A stretch of DNA of 64,000 nucleotides from Sequoia sempervirens (taxonomy: Eukaryota; Streptophyta; Pinopsida; Cupressales; Cupressaceae). Position numbers and translations under genes: made by a program. The stretch lies in assembly GCA_007258455.2 (NCBI GenBank), contig VDFB02344382.1, positions 1-64,000 on the forward strand. Reading direction: 5' to 3'. The notes beneath the pieces are model-generated. The model worked only from the letters and a program-made list of their open reading frames with translations, was not told the origin of the DNA and ran no database searches. The first letter of the stretch is position 1; the number at the start of each line of letters is the position of its first letter. Positions 35,381 through 47,600 of this stretch are shown in pieces.

Positions 35381-35600
35381 ATGGGAAGTTTATCAGCCAT
35401 GCCGCGTCTCTTTTGCTCTCCTACAATCAAATCACGTCATTCAAAAGGCGGGTCGTTGAGTCTGCCTTCCATTTCAACTAATGGTGAAGGGACTTCTACT
35501 CAGTTGCAGACAAGAAGAATTCTGATGTTAACACTGCTGGGTGGTCTCACTTTTTCTACCACAGATTGTAAACCTGCGCAAGCTTTTTCATTTGGCATTT
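35381..35600 (+). CDS. Exon 1: transit peptide and lumen-targeting signal
   Basis: It starts at ATG 35381 and ends before a consensus donor GTAAGT at 35601, phase 1. It encodes 73 residues, from MGSLSAMPRLF to AFSFGI, including the RR-hydrophobic-AQA signal. Read-through into the intron would add only a short unrelated tail before a stop. Confidence 0.82.
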
Positions 35601-38600
35601 GTAAGTTGAATATTACCTCCTACTTGCTTTGGACGTATTTGTAGCATTCCTTTTTCAACTAACTAAACTACACATTGAATTGGGCAGCATTGGTTAACAA
35701 TTACAGATATTTAGTTCTCAATATTTCCTTTGAAAAGCATAAATCGATCATAAGTTTCATTTCTTTTGCATTGGATCACTTCCATTCCGCATCATAGAAG
35801 GAAGAAGATCAACTTGATTGATATTAGGCATGGATGGAATCCACCTATAGTTAGATGTATACTGAGAGAGGGCTTATGATTAAATATTGTCATGATAAGT
35901 GGCAATAAATTATGCAAATACTTTATCTTCTATTCTACCCTTCTATGTTCTATTGACACTGATTTTAATTAGTGAAATGTTTATGGTTCGTACTTTTGGA
36001 CCAAATTACTGTGTATGATCTACGCAGGGTATCTACTTGTTTACAGTTAATTTTAAAATGTTAATTGCCCTTTGTGCGGTAGCCTTCGGCTGAGATGTCA
36101 TGATGGAGGGGTATCTCTTACATCAAATTCATCTGGACTTGCAGCCAGCCTCGTTCATAAGTGTACACCACCCTCAGTGAATTGGATACACATTTAATCC
36201 AATTTTGACACTCTAATTTCATGAGATTAGAAATTGGGGCGTCGCAATGAAACCCGGATACGTTTATAACTTAAGTTCATCCCCTTCAACATATTTAGTT
36301 GTTTGCATTATTCCTGTGAATGTCTAGTTTTTAAATAATCTCTCCAAGCCAAATATTGTTTGATTTTCTTGATTTCAGGCTTCATATAGAATTTTGCCAC
36401 TCTAAATATTTAATGCAGCTGGGCAAGTTAAAATAAGTGTGTTTCTCCATTACCTAATTTAAGTTACAACTCTTACATTGTCCACTCTGCCGTACCATTG
36501 GACCTAGGGCTTTTCTCTGTCTTACAACTGGACCCAGGGCTTTTCTTTGCTTTATCTCTAGACCATGTGCTTGAGAATAACTTGTTTTTTGATTTATCGA
36601 TTCTCCAAATTGTAAAAGTGTACTAAAATATTGGTCAAAATTTAATTTAAGATTTACCTGAATTAAATTGTTATTTCTTAAATGTTAGTATATTATATTC
36701 ATATTTATTATATTATGAAAAGGAAACATGGATCAGTACACTTAAAAATGTTAACCTTCTTTTATGTGATGGGCTGGGGAGTGCAGAAGATTTTCTCCCC
36801 TAAAATATCAGGACAAATTCAGAGGCATTCATGTTATCACATCACATGGAACAACATTACCAGAGTTAATGCCCACCTCCTTCATATCTGAGGAAAAGGT
36901 GTGAAAGCATGTAAGTTTTTGGGGAGATTGACAAACCTGAAATACAGAGATGAGATATATAAGCTACGGGGTGTCAGTGAAGACAATGCAGCTGCACCTG
37001 TATCCACTACTTTGTCTCATAGGCTGCAGGGTCATCAGGGCTAGCCACACGATTCTACTTCTACTTTGCAAAGGCAAGTTATACATATGCCAGGTTCTTC
37101 TTTAGGGGCTTATGCAATAGAGGCTAGGGGGAAACGCAAGTTGACAAGTGATGCTAGTAACCCAATAGCTGAATTATTGAATGTGTAGTGTAGAAAAATG
37201 TACTCTATTATATTTTCACACTATGTTTGGGTCCCTTAATTAATTGGACTTAATTAACTTCTAATTGCCTAAATTATGCACTCCAAAGCCTTATTATTCT
37301 CGTCTTCCGAAAGGGAAACCGACATTAAACAAATGCTAACATTATTTTAAGCACTTTGGAAATTGTGTCATGGATTTAGGTCCTAGGACCCATTCACCCA
37401 AGGGCAGATGGGTCCTCCTTAAGTCTTAGGTCCCAATTTTTAATATGTTTTTGGCGGAATTTTAATGATTCAAACTCAAGTTTCACGTGTCGGCTTATGG
37501 AAACTAATTTTTGGGAAATTAGATAAACACCTATAAATACATAGTTATTTTATCAATTCAAATCTAAGTTGCATAAATCAAATTTCATATGAGCAAATTA
37601 TCAAGGTTGCCAGAAGACTGGTAGTGGTACTAGTATGGGAGATTGGTACTTGTACCGGTACGACTTTTTTTTGAAAATAGGAGATGGGGGTATTTGGAGA
37701 TGCCATTTTTTTATATAAATAAAAATTAAAAAGTTAATAATTTATAGAAAATATGATGACATTGAACTTTCAAAACAAGAGCAGTAGTAAAGTTTAACAA
37801 TGAACATTAACTTTAAATACACAAACGTCATTGTATCAAAGAGTCAAAGAATTCATACTTCATATTTCATAATCATAGCTCACATTTGACATTACATATT
37901 TGATATTTAATATTCGATTACATATTGAAATTCAGAAATATTGATAGTTTGATAGGCTGATACACAATAAAAAAACAAAAATCAGAAAGCTATCATCTAC
38001 CCCACATCATGATCATCCATGTCAAGGTCCTCAACTATGATGCTCTCCAAATACTCATCATTCTCAAACTCAGGATCCTCTGCTGGTAGTAGAATTGGCG
38101 GTAAATCACTAAGGCCATCTGCTTCAACCACTATGGCTGCAACTTCTCCATCTGGTGAAATTTGGTCCCATTTTGCTGAAGGACCGTCCTTGTACCCAGG
38201 ATCTACATGAGAGAGAAGACGAAGTGAGCTATGAATGTACACCAAGTTCTCTGCTTTTTTTGACCCTAATCGGTTCCTCTTTAGTGAATGAATAAAACCA
38301 TAAGTACTCCAATTTCTCTCACAAGATGAAGAGCTAGCTACTTGTGAGAGTAATCTTATTGCAAATGATTGCAATTTAAGGGTTTCACCTCCACGGTTCC
38401 ACCACCACTCTATAGGGTCTTTCTTTGCTTGCATATTGTATAAAGCTTCCACGGAAGAAAAATCACCGTGCCACATGAAAACTTATTCCATTGACTCCTC
38501 ATAATTGCTTCCTCACCTTGGCCATAAATTTTTTTATTGCAGCCCAAAATCCCTTCATTACCTCTCTATCCTCATATGGAGCCCTCTTATAAATGGTCAG

Positions 38601-41600
38601 TTATATAAGATGGGTTTGGATGAAATGTTGTGCAAGTGTGTGCTTCATGATGAACATGAAAGAGTACTATGTGAGTGCCATGAGGGAGTATTAGGTGGAA
38701 TTATTTGGATAAGGCTATGTTGATGAAGGTGTTACGAGCTGTAATTTTGTAGCCTACACTACATAGGAGTGCCCATAGGTTTTCATATGCACGTAACATT
38801 TGTTAGTGTGTTGGTAAGCCTAGTTGGTATGATGCGATGCCTCTTGACCTAGTCCGTTATCAAGAGTTATTTTGAGAAGTGGGCCATTGATTTGTAGGTT
38901 CAATCAAACAGTCAACACCTAGAACTGGTGGACAGTATATCATCACAACGGATTATCTCACAATGCGTACTAAAGCTGTGGCTACACAAGATTGTATGAC
39001 AATAACAATAAAGTGTGTATTGAGAAATCATTATTGAATTTGGTTGCCCCCTCATTGTCACTACATGGCATGGCACCATAAGAGCTCACCTTGTCACTCA
39101 CAAGAAAATGGTACTGCTGTGTCTTTTAATAAAATCCTAGAGAAAATAATAAATATTGATTAAGGTTTATGATGTTGGCTGCTCAGATAGGGATGAACAC
39201 TTTTCAGTAGTTTAATTGGCGTAGAGTACATGGAAGCATTTTACAACACAAACTCCATTCCAACTTGTTTGTGGCAAAGTAGTGATGCCTGTAGAGTTCC
39301 TAGTTCCTAGCTCGTGTTTTGTAATGGATGCATGTTTGGATTGGGGCCAATCATTGAGCACATGTTTTTTTGAATTCATTCATTTAGACAAGAAGCATTT
39401 TCTTGGTATAATTGAGTTGAGGGATAGAGAAAGGTGGAAAAAGGATTGACATGACAAAAATATTAATTGATTAATATTTTAATAAAATCCTAGAGAACAT
39501 ATTGATTAAAGTCCTAGAGAACATATTGATTAAGGTTTATAATGTTGGCTGGTCAGATAGGGATGAACACTTTTCAGTAGTTTAATTGGCGTAGAGTACA
39601 TGGAAGCATTTTACAACACAAACTCCATTCCAACTTGTTTGTAGCAAGTAGTGATGCCTGTAGAGTTCCTAGTTCCTAGCTTGTGTTTTGTAATGGATGC
39701 ATGTTTGGATTGGGGCCAATCATTGAGCACATGTTTTTTTGAATTCATTCATTTAGACAAGAAGCATTTTTTTGGCACAATTGAGTTGAGGGATAGAGAA
39801 AGGTGGAAAAAGGATTGACATGACAAAAATATTAAGCTTTAAACATAAGAAGTTGTTATTTGAGTTTGATGCATGATTCCTGCTATAAAAAAGTCCAGGG
39901 AAGTCATATGTATGTTGGCCATTTGTGACAGAGCAAGCTCATCCTACTGGTGCAGCCAAGGTGGTTTGTTTGGATGGGAGAAACATATTGGGTGTGTGAA
40001 TGGGATGTGGCTGAAGCTGTACTTCCATAACTGAATTTTCAAGTGATAGTGAACAAGGTTTGAGCAACCAAGTTAGAATAGGGTTGCTGTAATTTGTATA
40101 TGGTGGAGATCTGAATAGGGCATGGTAGCATACAGCGTTATAAGAATTTCTGCAACTTGCATAATTAACTAGATCATCACGCAACTTTGTTTCACACAAC
40201 CTCTGTCTGTCTGTCTGTCTCTATACACACACACACACACACACACACAGAGGTAGGTATCATGATGGCACCTCTACAAGGTGATGAGCAATTCAGGAAG
40301 CATAAATTGCACTTGGCATCTGGAATTAGTCATTACAGGGATATGTAGATGGACAGCCATGTTTGGTCCAGAATTTTGAGAGGAAGGAGGTGGCCAAATG
40401 AAGTTTGTACTTTAGGGGAAATGGCAGCAGGATGAAGAGTTGAAATAATAGAAGCTGATAAATAGAGGCCAAAATAATCTAAAAAATTACTGAAGAGCAG
40501 AGAGCAAATTGTAAGTATTAACATCAACTTTGTGGATGAGCAGAGTATATAACATTACAACTTGCTCTAAAATGGTGTGTTGTTTCGTGCCTTGGATGAA
40601 CATGAGGGAAATATATAATTTAAAAGACTGTAGCTGCCAATGAATGTGTGTGTACTCCTTCTACTCAAATCTAAGATGTGTACCTCATGGGGTGTGTGCA
40701 AACTCCTTGTACAGGAGAGTGGAAAATGGTGCCAAGTTCCACACGGATATCTATGCTCAGGGAGAAATGACTATGGAATTGGTTGACTTTATGATGTGGG
40801 GAAAACAGACTATGGAGATATCCCTCTTTGCTCATCTGCCATACCCGTCCATAAGAGATCTATAAGTGAAGAATCTCATAAGAGAAGAACCAAACTATAA
40901 GAGAAGATGAACAGATTTGTCTAGAGAACCTGAAGGTGTTAAGATGGTAAGAATGCTTCTCGTATTTTCCATGGACATCTAGCTCTTTTGTTATGGACAG
41001 CTTCTTATGATTCAAGATATAATACTCTTAATATTTGGCTTTAACCTTGGAAAAATGTTACCTAGCACATGATGTGTATTGAAGCTTTTCCATCAAGATA
41101 TATTTCTGATCTTATCTACAAATATTCCATTAGTCGTCTTTGCACGCAGTTACATATTGTGGAGACACTTAGCAGGTTAGATTGGCAACTGCATAATATG
41201 CATTTATTTTGGACTTCTCTTATGATTCTTTTTTACTAAAGTTCTCCTTGCAGTTGTCAACCATACTTCTTGATGTGACATGATTTTGTTGATTTTCTAG
41301 TGCCCTATACATCTATTTTGGAAAATGATCTTCTTATGCATTGACAGCAGGACCTAAGGAATGGTTGAAAGCACAGAAAAAAAGGACAGCAGAATTTTTG
41401 ATGGCACCTATTGTTGCTTCACGTGACAGACTCAACAGTGCTTATAATTTTCTAAGTACCTTCTCCTCAATGAATTTATGGTGTGGCACTAGAGCTCCAC
41501 TATAGAAATAACAGAAAAATGTTGCTTATTTGTTATTGAATCTTTTTGCTTGACATTTGCACTATTGCAGAAACAGGGGAGATTACATCAAATAAAGACT

Positions 41601-44600
41601 ATGAAGAAGCTGAAAGGCTTGTCAAAGTTGCTGCGCGAGATTGCATTCCGCCAGAAGAAGGTTCATTTGTTGCCTTTCAAGCTAGATCAGGTGTTGAGGT
41701 TTATACTTTATCCTTGGGTTGCCATTTGCATTGTTTTTTGGAAAGAAAATTCAAGAGGGTTGAAAAATCAGAGTATTTCACTCTACCCCAAGTAGTTTTT
41801 TTGGTTGGTTGATTGCTTTAAATTACATTCATGTAATGTGTTGGGGATCATAAGATGATAAGAGAAATGTAATGTCCCCTTTTGGGATTGCCCTAAATCT
41901 TGTCCTCAAATCACAAATATAATGTAGTTAGGGGGGTTTAACTTATCACGTAAATACTCCAAGCAAGATAAATCTCGGTTTAGACCCAGATTGTATTCAC
42001 TATGTTGAGATATATATGCCTACAATTTAATACTAAAGCTGATCCTTCTAGTATTCTGCAACATCGGTTTGCCAGGAGAGTAAATGTACTTCTGAGGGGA
42101 GATCAATGATCCAATGGTAGAAGTTGTTGTATTCCCCGTTGCTTTGATTTTCAGAGAATATCCTTTATAAATGATTTTCTGTTTCCACAGTTGTCTTTAA
42201 ATTCATGCAACTTTACGATAGATGCTATGTCTGAAATGGGTTGATTAATCATGCATCTTGGATTGGCTGTTTCAGATTAAGACTTTATATTTGTGCGTCC
42301 TTTACTAGAAGATCATGAACTCAATGGAACACTAAGATCTGCTGTTTCAGAATATAGAAGTCTCCATATTTATTCCCTTTAAATATATTTCTTATCCCTA
42401 AATCTGTACTCTGCGTTTCCAATATATATCTATATCCTTTTATATTTTAATGTCTTAATGGAAAGAGACATCATTTCATGATACCACTTGATAAGGGTTG
42501 CATTATTTCAATTGCCATCCTCCATTTCAAACATAATCTTTTATTAACTATAATCGTTGGTTTGGATACTTATAATCCGGCCTCTTGTTAACTTAGTGGT
42601 TGCCCTTTATTGCTTTAAACACTACCTATTTCCCTGTTTTCTACTCTCACGTCCAAAGGATGCCTGATGCGATTCAATTATGTGGGAACGATAAATAAGT
42701 TGGTGCTCACTTATTATATGTTGTGAATTAATAGGTTGATATTCCCTATTGTCGATGATATGCGACAACAATTATACGGTGGGCCTTCAATCAGAGTCTT
42801 TGGGCTATCGAACAACTCTCTTAAGTAGCGATATTCCATTACTTAACTTAATCACGTCCCATGATTCCCATACAATTTCTGGGAATAAACATAATATAAT
42901 ACTCCTGTTATATTTCTCCAGTTCGAGCACCTTTGATCAGAATGGACTATTTAATGGATGTTATCGATGAACAATATAATCATCCGGCTAATACTCTGCA
43001 ACTCACCCACGCTCGACCTCAGGAATATATGATTACCCACCCATAAACATATCGACGATTAATGGTGCGGTCACTATATTATAAGTCTCGATTTCTTCCA
43101 CCAAATTGTGCAAGTGAGTGAATAGATGGTCCGTTTATAATAGTAATTATGCTCCGATGATGATCACATTGACAAACAACCAAAGCTATCGATTATCGTC
43201 AAAGGATACTCCTGACCACATGCAGCGATAGAATATATATAAACATAGCAATGTATTGAATACCTTCAAAAGTAATGCTGGCAATAATAAAATGCTCTAG
43301 GTATAGATAAATAATAATATAGACTAGTGGTAGTCTAAGAATGATTCTAATATTATTTTAATATTTATAACGTTATTTATAATATTTATAATTATAATAT
43401 TGCCTTTGACAATTATAATTATAATGATATCAGATAGTTAATAATTCTAAATATGCTTTTTTTTTGTTATCTAACTGTCGCGATTTTGGGGACATGACAA
43501 GAAACATGCTTGTTAAAGAGGATACAATAAATGTGAATGAATTGTTTTTAATGAGTTCTTAATGAGTTAACACTTCTCATTTGAAGTTCCAAAAAACACA
43601 AAGACCATTACTTTTATGTGACTTTTTCCCCAAGAGAAGAGAAAGTTATGAAATAACCCTTTAGAATTAAAAGGAGATAGAAAATAAAGGATATTATGAT
43701 CCTTTGGTTAAAAGAGATATTGTGTCAAATGCTTTTTAAAAAATCAACAAAGAACTATAAAGCCTCTTCTCTGTGTGTGTTCCATTATTTTCAATCAAGC
43801 AACTAAGGGTGACATAGTGGTCTATAATGGAGTGCCTTGGATTGAAACTTGCTTTCCCTTTTGCCTTCTTTTTCTACTCAACTGCTAATTTTATGTTCTG
43901 CCATGCTTCTAAAAGTTTTCCCAAGAAGAGGATTGACTATAATTGTGCAGTTATTTTACTGATTATTGATATCTTCACTTTTAAAGAGGGATAATGACAC
44001 TAGTCATCCACTCTATTGGGAAGCCATTTTGGATGACACCATTGAAAATGCTTTTGATGTTTGGTGTTAGGACCTCTATTCCCCACTTCAAATATTTTTT
44101 TTGTGGCCCATCTGTATCCTATGCTTTAACCCCTACTAGATTTTTTATGCCTTGATGGATATCCTCTATAGAGAAACACTCTATTGTTGTGTTAATTGCA
44201 AGGGGAATGTCTTTATCTTGAACCCACTCCTAAAGTAGCTTTGCATATTCTATCCATTGAGTACCAGTGATTTTATTTTCCATTTGTTTTCTTTTTTGTG
44301 AGGGTTCCCTCTAAAAGTTTTTGGGGTTGTGTTTTCCAAGAGAAATTAGCTCTTTGTATAACTGTTTTTTGGACCGTATTACTTTTTCTTAAGCCTTCTT
44401 ATTGTCTTTGCTTGTCTCAAGTTCTTTCAAAGTTCTCTTTGCTGCCCTGCACTCTTCCTCCTACCATGCGTTTTCCAAAAAAATGATTGCGGTTCTTCTT
44501 TTGGGCTTGGATCTTTTGCATGCTTTAATGCTTTTTGAATTATGAGAATCAACATACTTTCGTTTATTGGGTCACCTATTGCACACATTGTACTACTCAC

Positions 44601-47600
44601 TGTATTACTCTCTTCTTCCTACATTTGTTGTTTTGAAGAGTTCTTGATTCTCTTGATTCATGAGAATTTTACCTTGAAGAGGTGCCTTCTTTTGATCGTG
44701 ATGGGCTTGTCCCCTTTGTTGATTGTTTGTGTGAATGCCAAGCTTTACAAATAATATTACATTTTATTATTTGATTGGTTGCTATTTGATTTCATCTCTC
44801 TAGGACAACCACCAATGACTCATTCCATTAGCCTCAAAATAATACTATGTGAGCAAATAACATAGTCTATCACATTTTGACCGTTGTATGTTTTGTAGGT
44901 GATGTTGCTTGAATTTGGCCATGCACTCATGCCATTGCATATAACCATGCAATACAAACTACATAGCCCAAACAATTCTACCTTGCAGTGTGTTACATCC
45001 CCGTTTCCATCTTGTGATGTTCTTTCCCTCCGCCCTCGCTACCACATTAGAGAGCTTAATTGTTTGTTGTCCTTGCATTGAAGTTTCTTATAATTAAGAC
45101 TTCCTCCAGAGTACTGAAAACTGATATGTCATTTTTTAGCAATGCATGAGGGTCCTCATAGTCTAAGTATCTTTTCTTATATGTCTTTGAACCTCTTAGT
45201 GCAAAGTAGAAAGCATCTAGCCTTATTGTTAATTCATTTTCCATTGTTTTCACTCATATATATTGCTTATTTGGGTCTCATTCCTCCACTTTTATCATTC
45301 CACACCATGCTTCTCTAATTAGCACTGTTACACCCCAATGCTGCTTACCAATTTTAGTCCTTTTATTCCAAACTGAAATTTTCTTATACCTTTCAAAATC
45401 CAGAACTTAGTAGCCATCATGTTCCCATGTTTCCATGATAATGATAATGCCCTTTCCTTCTGCTATGGGCCCCAACCTAGGTCCTCTTCCCCAAGAGTAA
45501 CCTTTGTAATTCCAACTTACCATTCTCAATTATTGCCAAAGGGCCCCACATCCTTATTTCTTGTGTGCTATTCAGTCATCAATTTGAGCTTTTCCATTTT
45601 ACAACATTGCCCATTTGCTTATAGTTCTTGATGTTTTCACTTTTTCCCATTCTTTCCTTCTTTCTTCTTGTTGAAATATGGTCAAGACTTTGCCTAGGTA
45701 TGGTATATTTATGTGCCTCTAAGACGTCCTTTGTTCCTTGGAATCATGTTATTTTCTTCTATGGTTTTCATGATAACTCTTAAATGCTCGTCTCTTCCTC
45801 TTATCCTTTTTCCAATCCTGTTTGCTTGATGGATATACCTTGTCCATTGCAGCTAGTCTTTAAGGAAGTTTCTTGCTAAATTGTTGGTTTCCTCCTTCCT
45901 ATAGTCTTTCAATCCTATAATAAAGATATTTAGAGAAAAGCCTTAGTGATAAGTGATAGTGCAACTTCAACAATACATTAATGCTCCATATTGAAACTCC
46001 CATAAGAGTGGATTATAGGCTCAAAAACAGAATTATTATATATTAGATATTGTGATGGTAAATTTAGGTTGTATGTGAAAATATCAATTACCTTGAGTGG
46101 AGAGAGGTGTGGATGTGTCTATGTCATGTCCCCATTTTGGCAAGCATCGATGATTGAGATTGGCCTATCATGAGACCTCGTGGTGACAGTGGTTAGGGAG
46201 CGTTTGGGCTTTGTCGGTTGGATTACGGTCTTGGCTTTCGTTTGGCTCGTCGAGGAGACTTTTTCTTGAGTTGCTATTTTTAGCAGTTCTGGCGGGTGTG
46301 GGACCAACTTTATTTTTATGCTATCGGATCAAGCGACATCGAGGCAGACGGATAAGTAGGGAGAAATATTAATATTTAATTACATTGATTAAATATTAAT
46401 TAATTAATGATTATATTATAAAGTTATAATTTATAATTATAACTTAAGTGATTGCCTTGAGGGGTGCGCCAACATTAAAAGGGGGCCAGTTGACGATTAA
46501 TTAAATATTAAAATATTTGTCGGAGAACTATTGAAATAATAAAAGATTAAAAGTGAAATATATTAAAATTCCCTATTATTAAGGAATTCGCCTTTTTGAG
46601 AAGATTAAAGGGTTTTGCCTTGAAAGTTGAGCCATTATGACATTGGAGAATTGAAAAATTGATCAGGCTTTGCTAGAGGACGAAGACCTTAGGGTTTGAG
46701 TTCGTTATTCGTTGGGGAACGAGCCATCTCCATCGAAGCAGTTCAGAGGATGTGAAATAACATCTGATTTATTGCCAGTTGAGAAATTTCTTCATACAGG
46801 AGGAATTACAGAGCATCACAGTCGATACAGACATCAGAGATTATTGTTTTGCAGAGCTTCAGCATATTTAATCCTTCAGAATACCTTCTATTCATAAAGG
46901 CGCATATTCTTGTGATTCTGGAGATTTAATAAAGAAGCCGTACAAAGTTAATTAATTTGCTGTCTCAGCCGTACCAGACTTGTACCTGGCCGTACTGTCA
47001 TGAGAGAGGCAAGTTGTGAACTTGGAGAAAACGTCTAACACTTGGTTTCCAGTTTGCACCTTTGGTGGCGCCAGGGGGATCAAGAATCATTTGCCAGTGC
47101 CAAACAGAGATAGCAGAGGGAGCCGTACCCTTATTCACTTGATTTGCTGCTATCAGCCGTACTGTGTACAGCAGGCTGTATCATTGCAAGAGTCCGTACT
47201 TTGCACAAGAATAAGTTCGCCTATCCTTTGGTCTTTCAACTTCATCAGTGAGAACGCCTATAACTATTGGATCTGGTGATTTGATTGAATGCCATACATT
47301 TTCATTGGTTGCTGATCATCTTCAGGCCGTACAGCAGTGTACTTGGCCGTACCATCAGCAAGGATATGTCTTCTATGTTCTGGACAAAACGCCCACCTAC
47401 CAGGCAAGCAATCTTCATTACCTTGGGCGCTGGAGTAGCTGAGGACTTCTGTGATCACCAGACAGGGGAAGAGAGGGTTTAGTCATTTGCAGCCGTACCA
47501 TTCTCAGCCTCATTTAATGCTACTACAGAAATCAGGTTTTTAATAAATCATTGCTTTTTCATCTTGCATGTATCTGGGTATCTTTGTAATCGTCTTCAGA

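Noticed and set aside
41550..41795. Alternative 81-codon frame across exon 3
   Set aside because: Does not fit the splice phase set by exons 1 and 2, whereas the neighbouring frame does and gives a coherent protein.
47264..47482. Overlapping short frames in the solo LTR on both strands
   Set aside because: They fall in the GC-richer leader with reiterated GCCGTAC and show no coding signature.
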